DNA of 55,622 bases from Lachnospiraceae bacterium (GTDB taxonomy: Bacteria; Bacillota; Clostridia; Lachnospirales; Lachnospiraceae): the NCBI GenBank assembly GCA_015258095.1, contig JABZIV010000011.1:1-55622 (forward strand), read 5' to 3'. A program made the translations under genes and the position numbers. Under the pieces are notes generated by a model. That model did not search any database. It was given only the letters and a program-made list of their open reading frames with translations, and had not been told where the DNA came from. Position 1 is the stretch's first letter. Every line of letters begins with the position of its first letter. This document shows positions 1 to 8,312 of the stretch, one piece after another.

Positions 1-1056
1 ATCCTGCTTCTCCAAGCTCGTGTACATCTTAATCCATTCCCATGCCAGTTCTTTGTTCTTAGAGCCTTCCGGAATAGCACAATCCCACGCACTGAGTAAG
101 GTAATGCCGGTTTTCTCCTTCGGAATAACGGAGAGCGCCCATTTTCCAACAACTTTAGACTTATCGGGATTATCCGCATCCTGCACCAGTCCCAAAGTCG
201 GCCAAGTCTCACAAACTGCGGCATCTCCATTCAGGAAAGCCTGAATAGACTGATCTGTTCCCCAGTTTAACCAGTTCGGATCCAGAGATTCCTGCAAACT
301 GTTTAAGTGCTCCAATGCTTTCCTTGTTTCCGGGGAATCAATGCTCACTTTCCAATCCTCTGTAGCCCATGCACCTCCCATAGACCAAAGGACATAATCA
401 AAGACTCCGCCAAGCTGTCCGGTGATTCCGGAAATGGATGCGCCGTAAAATCCCTCATCCTTCTTTGTTACTTTCTTCAGTTCTTCTCTGTACTTCTCCC
501 AAGTATCCGGTAAACCGTTCGGGAATATGTCTGTTCTGTAGGCAAAAAGCTGCGGAGTGGAGGCGTTCGGAATACCAACGTACTTGTCCTGCCACTTTCC
601 GGAATTCGCAATCACATTGTCGATAAAATCATCCGCTTTTACACCGTCCTTCTCCATGTTCGGCTGTAAGTCCGTAAGATACGGTGCAAACTCTCCATCC
701 CACTGACTCGCTACGTCAACCACATCATAGGTTCCCGCTCCGCTCGTAAAATCCAGAAGCATTTTCTGATGCAGTTCCGTATAAGGCATATCAATCACGT
801 CAACCGTTGCCCCTGTTTTATCCTCGAACTCTTTCACCATCGACTTCGCAGCATCCGCATACACACCGGACATATAAAGCACAGTCAACTTCTGCCCTGC
901 AAAATCTCCACTTCCTCCGGCGGAAGCTTTGTTCTCTCCCGTCTTCTCCGCTCCGGATGTCGTCTTTTCTTCTTTTCCTGCACTTTTATTCCCGCAGGCC
1001 AATAAAGAAGCGCTCATACTTAGAGCCAACAACAGCGATAAAGCCTTTCTCTTCAT
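1..1056 (-). CDS. Sugar-type ABC transporter substrate-binding lipoprotein (3' end outside window)
   Basis: Extracellular solute-binding protein of the family 1 (carbohydrate) type, which would capture a sugar outside the membrane for an ABC importer. The frame is open from an ATG at 1056 to the window edge, giving 352 codons. It begins with a lipoprotein signal peptide whose lipobox ends LLAC with Cys21, then a Gly/Lys/Ser-rich linker, then a mature domain containing LTVLYMSGVYADAAKSM, DVVDVASQWDGEFAPYL and TDIFPNGLPDTWEKY, all typical of the family. The ribosome site is GGAGGG, 4 nt before the ATG. Partner permeases are expected to the left, outside the window. The substrate cannot be told from sequence. 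The family call is firm; the C-terminus is missing only because the window ends. Confidence 0.88.
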   Translation of the reverse strand, partial: MKRKALSLLLALSMSASLLACGNKSAGKEEKTTSGAEKTGENKASAGGSGDFAGQKLTVLYMSGVYADAAKSMVKEFEDKTGATVDVIDMPYTELHQKMLLDFTSGAGTYDVVDVASQWDGEFAPYLTDLQPNMEKDGVKADDFIDNVIANSGKWQDKYVGIPNASTPQLFAYRTDIFPNGLPDTWEKYREELKKVTKKDEGFYGASISGITGQLGGVFDYVLWSMGGAWATEDWKVSIDSPETRKALEHLNSLQESLDPNWLNWGTDQSIQAFLNGDAAVCETWPTLGLVQDADNPDKSKVVGKWALSVIPKEKTGITLLSAWDCAIPEGSKNKELAWEWIKMYTSLEKQD

Positions 1057-1161
1057 AAACCCTCCTGCACAAGTGTGCTTTTCTGCATCCTTCTTGTGTC
1101 TTTACTATCGTGCTATTTTCTTTGATAAATTTTTAGCACTTTCACCTAATTTGCTTTAATA

Positions 1162-1189
1162 ATTATACAATTTTTGTAAAGTTTCACAA
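1162..1189 (-). promoter_or_regulatory. Promoter of the ABC binding-protein gene
   Basis: On the minus strand a TTGTGA -35 box (1184-1189) lies 16 bp from a perfect TATAAT -10 box (1162-1167). A 13-bp palindrome of the form TACAA-AAA-TTGTA overlaps the -10 region and could be an operator. The leader to the ATG at 1056 is about 100 nt. Confidence 0.6.
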
Positions 1190-1252
1190 GCATTTTTGAA
1201 AGTTTATGTTCTTTTTCACTGAATAAATGAGAGAAATGTCCTTCCCGGAGTT

Positions 1253-1274
1253 GCGTTTTTCAGTAGAAAAACGC
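1253..1274 (-). terminator. Perfect hairpin at the end of the AlaX gene, possible terminator
   Basis: Arms GCGTTTTTC and GAAAAACGC form a perfect 9-bp stem with a 4-nt loop, starting at the stop codon of the AlaX-type gene. The T-tract is inside the stem rather than after it, so terminator function is uncertain. Confidence 0.35.
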
Positions 1275-2701
1275 TAGCCCTTCTCTTCTATCCATTGATT
1301 CAGCATCGCCGCAGTTCCCTGAAAGCGTCCCTGTACCATCTCTTCCTTTCCGCCGCCGCTTAGCTTTCCCGCCTGTTTCCATGCGGCGAAGCGTTCCAAA
1401 AAACCTTCCGTTCCCGTTCCCGCAAACTGCCATTCCTCTTCTGTTCGAGAAGAAAAGCAGAAAAAGTCCGTATGCACATAGCGCTTTAACAGTTCACAGA
1501 CTTTATTTAAAAGAATCATCTCATAATCCGGAAAATGAAAGAAAACCAGGTCTCGTCTTCCATAAAACCATAGAGAAGCGCTCTCCAACGGGCTTCCCAG
1601 GATAGAACCGCACTCTCTCCGGTACGCCTTCCCCAAGCTTTCCGCCGCAGCAAGGGCAAAACGGATTCGTCTTTGCTTTTCCTCTTCTCCCTGCGCCTTA
1701 AGCTTATCGATTCGAGAAGAGAGACTTGCATAATCCGTACTCAGGCCTTGGCTCACGGAAAGAAGCACTTTCTCCTTCTTCTCCGTATCGAGAAAGGCCA
1801 GCTCGCCGGAAAGAAGAAAGAGTCTCGTGCCTTCCCTGTGTTTTTCATGAGAGAGAACTTTGAAAAGCCCGATATCCCCAGTCCGCTTCACATGGGTTCC
1901 ACAGCAGGCACAACTGTCCACACCGGGGAAAGAAATGACACGCACGACGCCGGACAGCGCTTTCTTTTGTCGAAATTCCGGCTCCTCTTTCCTTTCTCCT
2001 CCCTTTTCCTCTTCCTTTCCCTTTTCTTCTTTTTCTTTCTCTTCCTCTTTTTCTTTCTCTTCCTCCACATATCGCTCTTCTACCGGAATATTCCGCCGGA
2101 TGACCGCATTCACTTCTCTTTCCAGTTCTTCGATCTCCTGTTCAGAAAGCGCCCCGTTAAAATCCACCGTAACATGCGGATTCTCCCCGCCAAGCTCCAT
2201 GTGAAATCCTACATTATTGTAGCCAAAACGGGAATGAATCAGGCCGGCGAGAAGATGCTCTCCACTATGGTTCTCGGACTGATGTCTGCGGAAAGCAAAA
2301 TCCACCTTGCAAAGCACTTCCTTCCCTAGCGGAAAGTCCTTCCCTATCAGAATCTCTATTTCTTCCTGCTGCCCTATTTCCTCCTGCTGCCCTATTTCCC
2401 CCTGCTGCTCCGCTTTCCTCTCCGCATACGGATCCTCCGCGCTTTCCTTCTTCTCCGTTCCCTCTCTTTCTTTCACGAAAAGAACTTCTTCCCCGTCGAC
2501 GGTTCCTCTGTCCGGAGCCTGTCCTCCCCCTTCGGGATAGAAGGGATTCTCTGAAAGAGTAAGAAGAAAAAGAGCAGGAAACTTACGCCCTACTCTCTTC
2601 TCCCATATTGCTTTTTCCTTGCCGGACAGTTCCACGGAAGAAAGTACCCGCGCAAGGTACTCCTCCCGCTCTTCTCGGTAATACAATGCATTTTTAAACA
2701 T
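1274..2701 (-). CDS. AlaX-type alanyl-tRNA editing protein with a charged insertion
   Basis: Stand-alone editing protein related to the editing half of alanyl-tRNA synthetase; family members hydrolyse mischarged Ser-tRNA(Ala) or Gly-tRNA(Ala). The order is an N-terminal beta-barrel part (NPFYPEGGGQAPDRG, residues 52-66, as in AlaRS), the zinc-binding HxxxH at His145/His149, the partner CxxxH at Cys266/His270, and a DHHA1-like C-terminal half from about residue 300. At 475 residues it is long for the family. Two low-complexity stretches account for part of this: a QQEEIG repeat (residues 98-116) and a Glu/Lys/Gly run (212-243) encoded by an 85-nt purine-only tract. Both lie outside the metal site, so activity is probably kept. 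The start at 2701 follows a plausible purine-rich site. Confidence 0.85.
   Translation of the reverse strand: MFKNALYYREEREEYLARVLSSVELSGKEKAIWEKRVGRKFPALFLLTLSENPFYPEGGGQAPDRGTVDGEEVLFVKEREGTEKKESAEDPYAERKAEQQGEIGQQEEIGQQEEIEILIGKDFPLGKEVLCKVDFAFRRHQSENHSGEHLLAGLIHSRFGYNNVGFHMELGGENPHVTVDFNGALSEQEIEELEREVNAVIRRNIPVEERYVEEEKEKEEEKEKEEKGKEEEKGGERKEEPEFRQKKALSGVVRVISFPGVDSCACCGTHVKRTGDIGLFKVLSHEKHREGTRLFLLSGELAFLDTEKKEKVLLSVSQGLSTDYASLSSRIDKLKAQGEEEKQRRIRFALAAAESLGKAYRRECGSILGSPLESASLWFYGRRDLVFFHFPDYEMILLNKVCELLKRYVHTDFFCFSSRTEEEWQFAGTGTEGFLERFAAWKQAGKLSGGGKEEMVQGRFQGTAAMLNQWIEEKG
1982..2066. repeat. 85-nt uninterrupted homopyrimidine/homopurine tract inside the AlaX gene
   Basis: Every base from 1982 to 2066 on the plus strand is C or T. 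On the coding strand this is GAA/GAG/AAA/GGA codons encoding the Glu/Lys/Gly insertion of the AlaX-type protein. It contains short irregular tandem units of TTTCTCTTCC type. Such tracts can form triplex DNA and tend to change length by slippage. Confidence 0.9.
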
Positions 2702-2762
2702 TTCCCATTCCTATCGTTTGCACGCTCTAAAACTTTATGTTTTCGCTTCCTATCGTGTAGCT

Positions 2763-2860
2763 GAAAACCTTCCGCTCTACCTGTCTATCGCGCTTTCTCT
2801 GAAAACCTTCCGCTCTGCCTGTCTATCGCGCTTTCTCTGAAAGCCTTCCGCTCTCCTCCG
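2763..2860. repeat. 38-bp tandem repeat covering the 3' end of malQ
   Basis: Copies at 2763-2800 and 2801-2838 differ at one position; a third, truncated copy at 2839-2860 lies in the coding part of malQ. The malQ stop codon (2823-2825) is inside the middle copy, so the end of the gene has been duplicated downstream of itself. Since 38 is not a multiple of 3, successive copies carry the stop in different frames. Confidence 0.92.
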
Positions 2861-4355
2861 TCATTTTTCGAATCTTTTCCGCGAGCGCCTCCGTAAAATC
2901 CTCTTTCAAAAACCGGTAGCTCCAGTTGTTTCCGAGCACCGACGGGGTATTGATTCTCGCTTCTTTTCCCTTATGCAAATAGTCCTGTAAAGGAATAATT
3001 GCCGTATTGGACTTCGCTTCCAGTGTCATTGCAATAAAATAATCCACATAGTCCATAGACAGGAGTTCCTCTACCGTTTTTCCCGTATACTCTGCGGCCA
3101 TCTGCCTGTCTTCCGGAAGAATTTCCAGAAACCAGTCCTTCAAAACCTGGTTGTCATGCGTACCGGTATAGCAAACCGTATTCTCTGTCCAGGTGTTCGG
3201 GCGGTAATCTCCGCTTTCTCTCGAATCAAAGGCAAATTCCAAGAGTTTCATTCCGGGATAGCCGCTGTCCTTTACCAACCGCTTCACAGACTCGGTCACA
3301 TAGCCAAGATCCTCCGCAATGACCTCCTTCTTTCCGAGTGCCTCTTGCACCGCATGAAAGAGCTTCATCCCCGGCCCTTTCTCCCAGTGCCCGCGCTTCG
3401 CATTTTCATCCCCGTAGGGTATGGAATAATACTCGTCAAAGCCGCGGAAATGGTCTACCCGCACAATATCATAAAGGGTGAAGCAATGTCTGAGTCGTGC
3501 AATCCACCACCGATAACCCGTTTCTTCCTGTTTTTTCCAGTCATAAAGGGGGTTTCCCCAGAGTTGCCCATTTTCCGCGAAGGCATCCGGCGGACATCCT
3601 GCCACCGCTTTCGGACGATATGCCACTTCTTCCTTCTCCCCGGAAGAGGACTCCCGCCTCTCTTCCGCGCTCCGCTCCTTTCCCGAAGGAACGACAGCCT
3701 CCAGCTGGAATAAGTCCGGATGATCCAGGACATCCGAGGAATCCATCGACACATAGATCGGAATGTCCCCGATGATACGGATTCCTTCGGCATTGGCATA
3801 CGCCTTCAGCGCCATCCACTGCCGGAAGAAGAGGAACTGACAGACCTCATGAAATGCGGGTGAGTAGGGCATCTTCTTTGCCATAAACGCGGCATAAGAC
3901 GGAAGCCAATGCGCATTTTCTTCCAGGAAAAGGTGATATTCCTCTTTCTCTTTCTTTCCTTCTGCCTTCTCTATACGCTCTAAAAAACGACGCACCGCTT
4001 TATCCAGCACCGGGAAACGTAAGGTATAGAGTTTCCCGTAGTCTACACGATCTTCCTGGTCGGAGAACGAAAGACCTTCCAATTCTTCTTCCTTTAAGAG
4101 TCCCTCGGAAAGCAGCGTATCCAAATCAATAAAATAAGGATTCCCGGCGAAAGTCGAAAAGCTCTGATAGGGTGAGTCTCCATAGCCGGTCGGTCCCATC
4201 GGCAAAATCTGCCAGTAGCTCTGCCCCGCTTCCTTTAGAAAATGAATAAACTCCCGCGCCTCTTCGGAAAAACTTCCAATGCCGTATTTTCCCGGCAAGG
4301 AAAAAATCGGCATCAAAATCCCGGCTCTCCGCTCGTGTAAACTATAGTTCTCCAT
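2823..4355 (-). CDS. malQ: 4-alpha-glucanotransferase (amylomaltase, GH77)
   Basis: Cytoplasmic disproportionating enzyme that transfers alpha-1,4-glucan segments between maltodextrins and releases glucose. GH77 hallmarks are clear: the N-terminal RAGILMPIFSLPGKYGIGSF, the nucleophile motif RVDHFRGFDEYY, the acid/base motif IAEDLGYVT and the YTGTHDNQ motif. The protein is 510 residues from the chosen ATG at 4355, which follows GAGGG at 5 nt; an in-frame ATG at 4385 has no good ribosome site. A Glu/Ser/Arg-rich insertion (KERSAEERRESSSGEKEE) interrupts the region before the GNPLYDW motif. The last residues are encoded by a 38-bp tandem repeat. It lies just after the pyrimidine operon terminator and upstream of the AlaX-type gene, with no functional tie to either. 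Confidence 0.95.
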   Translation of the reverse strand: MENYSLHERRAGILMPIFSLPGKYGIGSFSEEAREFIHFLKEAGQSYWQILPMGPTGYGDSPYQSFSTFAGNPYFIDLDTLLSEGLLKEEELEGLSFSDQEDRVDYGKLYTLRFPVLDKAVRRFLERIEKAEGKKEKEEYHLFLEENAHWLPSYAAFMAKKMPYSPAFHEVCQFLFFRQWMALKAYANAEGIRIIGDIPIYVSMDSSDVLDHPDLFQLEAVVPSGKERSAEERRESSSGEKEEVAYRPKAVAGCPPDAFAENGQLWGNPLYDWKKQEETGYRWWIARLRHCFTLYDIVRVDHFRGFDEYYSIPYGDENAKRGHWEKGPGMKLFHAVQEALGKKEVIAEDLGYVTESVKRLVKDSGYPGMKLLEFAFDSRESGDYRPNTWTENTVCYTGTHDNQVLKDWFLEILPEDRQMAAEYTGKTVEELLSMDYVDYFIAMTLEAKSNTAIIPLQDYLHKGKEARINTPSVLGNNWSYRFLKEDFTEALAEKIRKMTEESGRLSEKAR

Positions 4356-4407
4356 ACTGTCCCTCTTTCTGAAACGAGTCCGCATACTACGCGCTCTTCC
4401 CGCTTCT

Positions 4408-4447
4408 AAAAAAATCCGCTCCCAAAATCTGAATTTCAGGAGCGGAC
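4408..4447 (-). terminator. Terminator of the pyrimidine operon
   Basis: On the minus strand TCCGCTCC (4439-4446) pairs with GGAGCGGA (4415-4422), followed directly by a run of seven T. It lies 18 nt past the pyrI stop codon and ends the operon. Confidence 0.9.
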
Positions 4448-4464
4448 AAAACCTCTATACCACT

Positions 4465-4896
4465 TTATTCCAACTCATCGTTCTTCGCTATTGTATCACA
4501 ATAGATGCAACGATACTGTCTGTTTTTTCCCTCGATTCTCTTGAAAATATGGGGTAACTCCTGCTCCGTAGAAGTGATACAACGCGGATTCTTACAATGC
4601 AGGACATCTTTCAAGGTTTCCGGAAGGGATAAGTTTGCTTTATCCACTCTCTTTCCGTCTTTAATATAGTTGACCGTAATCCCTGGGTCAATATAGCCGA
4701 GCACATTCAGGTCCAGGTCGATATTTTCCGCAATCTTTACGATGTCCTTCTTCCCCATTTTCCTGGAAGAACAGTTCTGAATCAGGGCAACCGGGCTTTG
4801 CAGCTTTTCCAGTCCCAGATAATGGTACACCAGCATGCTCTTTCCGGCCTTAATATGATCTAAAACGATTCCATTTTCAATCCCGTCTATCTTCAT
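4465..4896 (-). CDS. pyrI: Aspartate carbamoyltransferase regulatory subunit
   Basis: Regulatory chain that assembles with PyrB catalytic trimers and, in characterised enzymes, passes nucleotide feedback to them. It is 143 residues long. An N-terminal nucleotide-binding domain is followed by a zinc domain with four cysteines at 101, 106, 130 and 133 in the C-x4-C...C-x2-C arrangement of the family. It is the last gene of the operon, 70 nt after pyrB. PyrI is absent from most Bacilli but common in Clostridia, so its presence supports the taxonomic guess and predicts an allosterically controlled ATCase. Confidence 0.96.
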   Translation of the reverse strand: MKIDGIENGIVLDHIKAGKSMLVYHYLGLEKLQSPVALIQNCSSRKMGKKDIVKIAENIDLDLNVLGYIDPGITVNYIKDGKRVDKANLSLPETLKDVLHCKNPRCITSTEQELPHIFKRIEGKNRQYRCIYCDTIAKNDELE

Positions 4897-4966
4897 AATT
4901 GCTTCTCCTTCTTTCTTAGTGACTCTTTCTTGGTAAACGCTTCCTTCCCTCTAAAGCTTCCGAAAA

Positions 4967-5893
4967 CTAATCCTTATCCAATCCCAGCAGTTTCAGAATC
5001 AAAGCCATACGCATCTGCTTTCCGCAAAGCGTTTGATAGAAGTACTTGGCTCTCTTATCCTGATCCACCTGTACGGAAATCTCATTGACACGGGGAAGCG
5101 GATGGAGGATACCCAGGGTTTCCTTCGCATTCTTCAACTTCTCCGGCGTCAGAACATAGATGTCTTTCAGACGGAGATAATCCTCTTCGTTGAAGAAACG
5201 CTCTTTCTGTACTCTCGTCATATAGAGGATATCCAGTTCCGGAATCGATGCCTCTAAGTCCTTCGTCTCCTTAAACTCCGCTCCGGCTTCCTTCAATTTC
5301 TCGATTTCGTATTCCGGCAGTCTCAGCTCTTCCGGAGAGATTAAGATATAGCGGTTATTCGGGTAACGAAGCATCGCATCGATTAAGGAGTGTACGGTAC
5401 GACCGAACTTCAGGTCTCCACAAACACCGATGGTCAAGCCGCTTAACTTTCCTAATGTTCTATGAATGGTAAGAAGGTCTGCAAGGGTCTGTGTCGGATG
5501 AAAATGTCCGCCGTCTCCCGCATTGATAAAGGGTACGGTGGTGTGATTTGCCGCAACAACCGGTGCACCCTCTTTCGGATGACGCATCGCGATGATGTCT
5601 ACATAGTTGGAAACCGTTGCGATAGTGTCCGCTACACTTTCTCCCTTTGCAGCGGAAGAGCTTGCCGCGCCGGCAAATCCGAGGACGGAGCCGCCGAGTT
5701 CCAGCATGGCCGCCTCAAAGGACAGTCTGGTTCTGGTAGACGGTTCAAAGAAGAGGGTCGCCAGCTTCTTATGCTTACAGCGTTCCCAGTAATTCTCCGG
5801 CTTTGCTTCAATCTTGTCCGCAAGTGCCATGAGTTCATCCAGTTCCTCCACACTCAAGTCCAAAATGTTAATGATACTGCGATTTTTCTCCAT
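4967..5893 (-). CDS. pyrB: Aspartate carbamoyltransferase catalytic subunit
   Basis: Condenses carbamoyl phosphate with aspartate, the first committed step of pyrimidine synthesis. The carbamoyl-phosphate signature STRTRLSF begins at residue 52, HPLPRV near residue 265 is the aspartate-site motif, and the length of 308 residues is usual. The start is placed at ATG 5893, which has AAAGGA 7 nt upstream; an in-frame ATG at 5914 has its purines too close. A 101-nt gap separates it from pyrE and holds a small hairpin (TCCGG-TTTA-CCGGA, 5936-5949). A weak internal promoter there (TTGGTC, 17 bp, TATATA) is possible but not convincing. Confidence 0.96.
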   Translation of the reverse strand: MEKNRSIINILDLSVEELDELMALADKIEAKPENYWERCKHKKLATLFFEPSTRTRLSFEAAMLELGGSVLGFAGAASSSAAKGESVADTIATVSNYVDIIAMRHPKEGAPVVAANHTTVPFINAGDGGHFHPTQTLADLLTIHRTLGKLSGLTIGVCGDLKFGRTVHSLIDAMLRYPNNRYILISPEELRLPEYEIEKLKEAGAEFKETKDLEASIPELDILYMTRVQKERFFNEEDYLRLKDIYVLTPEKLKNAKETLGILHPLPRVNEISVQVDQDKRAKYFYQTLCGKQMRMALILKLLGLDKD

Positions 5894-5994
5894 CCTTTTG
5901 TCCTTTCTCATCATCCTTTTACGTTATATAGATAATCCGGTAAACCGGACCAACTACCCTTTTGAATAGCCTTGCCTTTTACTTCTTTATTCTT

Positions 5995-6633
5995 TTATTC
6001 CTTCATCCAGGACTCGTCGGAAGGATTGTCCCGGAAGCGAAGAAGTTTCGCTACTTCCTTCTCCTCGATATAGCCCTTTCCTGCCGCAACGGGAAGAAGA
6101 GAATCCAAGTCACAGAGGGAATAATTCTCAACATCAGCCTCTTTAAGACGTTTCTTCCCCTTCTCCATGCCGTAGGTGAAAATGCTGACCACCCCGAGCA
6201 CCTTGGCTCCATTTTTCCGAAGCACCTCCACACAATCGATAACGGAACCGCCCGTAGAAATGAGATCTTCCACAACTACGACCGGCTGTCCTTCACTGAG
6301 TGCGCCCTCAATCTGATTCTGTCTGCCGTGATCCTTCGCGGAACCTCTGACATAGCCCATCGGTAGATCCAAAATCTCCGCAGTGAGTGCCGCATGGGCA
6401 ATTCCCGCCGTGGATGTCCCGAAAAGGGCGCTTGCTTCCGGAAAATGTTCCCGTACCAATTCGGCAAGTCCTTTCTCAATCTTCCTTCTGACCTCCGGAA
6501 AAGAGAGCGTCAGGCGATTGTCACAATAAATGGGGGAATGAATCCCCGACGCCCAGGTAAAGGGATCCTTCGGCCGTAAAAACACTGCCTGAATGGACAA
6601 CAGCGCCTCTGCAATTTCTTCTTTTCTACTCAT
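5995..6633 (-). CDS. pyrE: Orotate phosphoribosyltransferase
   Basis: Attaches phosphoribose from PRPP to orotate to give OMP. The type I PRTase loop VVVVEDLISTGGSV (residues 118-131) binds PRPP, and the N-terminal FTWASGIHSPIYCDNR motif is typical of PyrE. It is 212 residues long, with a strong AGGAGG site before the ATG. It follows pyrF by 45 nt. Confidence 0.95.
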   Translation of the reverse strand: MSRKEEIAEALLSIQAVFLRPKDPFTWASGIHSPIYCDNRLTLSFPEVRRKIEKGLAELVREHFPEASALFGTSTAGIAHAALTAEILDLPMGYVRGSAKDHGRQNQIEGALSEGQPVVVVEDLISTGGSVIDCVEVLRKNGAKVLGVVSIFTYGMEKGKKRLKEADVENYSLCDLDSLLPVAAGKGYIEEKEVAKLLRFRDNPSDESWMKE

Positions 6634-6678
6634 CTTTTCCTCCTATCCTATTTCCAAGTTTCTTCTCCGAATAAAAGC

Positions 6679-7386
6679 CTAGTCACAGAACTGTCTTACC
6701 GCTTCCCGATACGCTTCTACCGGATTCTCCGCCTTCGTAATGGGACGCCCCATCACGATGTAATCCGAACCGGCTTCATTCGCTTCTTCCGGGCTCATTA
6801 CCCGCTTCTGGTCTCCTACCGTTCCCCCTTTAAAGCGGACTCCCGGGGTAATCGTGAGGAAGTCTTTTCCGAGTTTCTCATGAATCTCCTTTGCCTCCCA
6901 TGGAGAACAAACCACGCCGTCCAGCCCCGCCTTCTTTGCATTTTCTCCGTAATGCAGAACGACCTTCTTCATTTCTTCCCGAATAAGAAGCTCTTCCTCC
7001 AGGGTTCTCTGGTCTGTGGAAGTCAGCTGCGTCACCGCAATGAGAAGCGGACGCTCTCCCTGTCCTTCTCCGGAAAGGCCTTCCATCCCCTCTCTCATCA
7101 TTTCTATTCCGCCGGAAGCGTGCAGGTTCGTCATATCCACCCCGAGGTCCCGAAGAGAACGCATGCCGCCTTTTACCGTATTCGGAATGTCATGCAGTTT
7201 CAGATCCAGAAAAATCGAATGTCCTCTTTTCTTGATTTTTCGAACGATTTCCGGCCCTTCGCTATAGAAGAGTTCCATCCCGACCTTCACATAAGGCTTT
7301 CTCTCCTCCTTTTGAAACAAGTCCAAAAAGCGAAGCGCCTCTTCTCCACTCGGAAAATCGAGTGCCACCATAACATCCTTTCCCAT
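6679..7386 (-). CDS. pyrF: Orotidine 5'-phosphate decarboxylase
   Basis: Decarboxylates OMP to UMP, the last step of the pathway. The catalytic motif DLKLHDIPNT (residues 61-70) carries the Asp/Lys/Asp charge network, and TPGVRF plus the C-terminal DYIVMGRPI phosphate-binding motif are present. The protein is 235 residues from ATG 7386, which follows AGGAAAGA by a few bases. A longer in-frame reading to 7455 would overlap pyrD by about 50 nt and has no site of its own. Confidence 0.95.
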   Translation of the reverse strand: MGKDVMVALDFPSGEEALRFLDLFQKEERKPYVKVGMELFYSEGPEIVRKIKKRGHSIFLDLKLHDIPNTVKGGMRSLRDLGVDMTNLHASGGIEMMREGMEGLSGEGQGERPLLIAVTQLTSTDQRTLEEELLIREEMKKVVLHYGENAKKAGLDGVVCSPWEAKEIHEKLGKDFLTITPGVRFKGGTVGDQKRVMSPEEANEAGSDYIVMGRPITKAENPVEAYREAVRQFCD

Positions 7387-7403
7387 CTTCTTTCCTGCCC
7401 TTT

Positions 7404-8312
7404 CTAAATGATTCCGATGATATCCTGAATATCCTCTATTCTGAGTTCCTCGCAAAGTAACGGAAGCTCTTCTATGATTTCTTCACATACATGGGGATGC
7501 ACGAGATTTTCCGCACCGATTTCCACGGCACTCGCCCCCGCCATCATCATCTCTACCACATCACCGGCGTTACGGATTCCTCCCATCCCAATCAGCGGAA
7601 GCTTCACTGCCTGATGCACCTGATACACGGCACGAACCGCAATCGGGAAGATTCCCGGACCGGAATACCCCCCTACCTTGTTTGCAAGGACAGCCTTTCT
7701 TTTTCGAATATCAATCCGCATCCCGAGCACCGTGTTGATCAGGGCGATGCCGTCCGCGCCGGCACTCTCCGCCGCCCTCGCCATCTCCGTAATATCCGTT
7801 ACATTCGGGCTCAACTTCATGTATACCGGCTTTTTCGTTTTTTCCTTCACCGCCCGACATACCGCTTCCACGGATTTCGGATCCGTACCGAACGCCATTC
7901 CGCCATGCGATACATTCGGGCAGGAGATATTCACTTCGAGAATCCCTACATTTTCCACCTGATCCATCGCTTCGGAAAGGAGGGAGAAATCCTCTATGGA
8001 AAAGCCGGATATATTGGCAATCAGCGGCTTATGAAAAATCTTCCCGAGTCGCGGAAGCTCTTCTTCCACGACCTTCTTCACGCCAGGATTCTGCAAGCCG
8101 ACAGAATTCAACATTCCGGCAGGGCACTCCGCAATGCGCGGAAGGGCATTTCCCGGACGTTCTTCTACCGTCGTGCCTTTGAAGGAAATCGATCCCAGAA
8201 TATTCAAGTCATAAAACTGCTGAAACTCTTCTCCGAAAGCAAAGGTACCCGAAGCCGGTATAACCGGATTGTCCAATTCGATTCCGGAAAGTCTTGTCTT
8301 GATGCTTACCAT
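7404..8312 (-). CDS. pyrD: Dihydroorotate dehydrogenase B, catalytic subunit (class 1B)
   Basis: FMN-containing subunit that oxidises dihydroorotate; with PyrK it passes electrons to NAD. The active-site motif VNISCPNVSHGG places the catalytic cysteine at residue 131, and Cys rather than Ser at this position marks class 1. The C-terminal GMGGIRNAGDVVEMM and AGASAVEIGAENL motifs bind FMN phosphate. It is 302 residues from the ATG at 8312, which follows GGAGGAG by 5 nt and overlaps the end of pyrK by 7 nt, implying translational coupling. Confidence 0.95.
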   Translation of the reverse strand: MVSIKTRLSGIELDNPVIPASGTFAFGEEFQQFYDLNILGSISFKGTTVEERPGNALPRIAECPAGMLNSVGLQNPGVKKVVEEELPRLGKIFHKPLIANISGFSIEDFSLLSEAMDQVENVGILEVNISCPNVSHGGMAFGTDPKSVEAVCRAVKEKTKKPVYMKLSPNVTDITEMARAAESAGADGIALINTVLGMRIDIRKRKAVLANKVGGYSGPGIFPIAVRAVYQVHQAVKLPLIGMGGIRNAGDVVEMMMAGASAVEIGAENLVHPHVCEEIIEELPLLCEELRIEDIQDIIGII

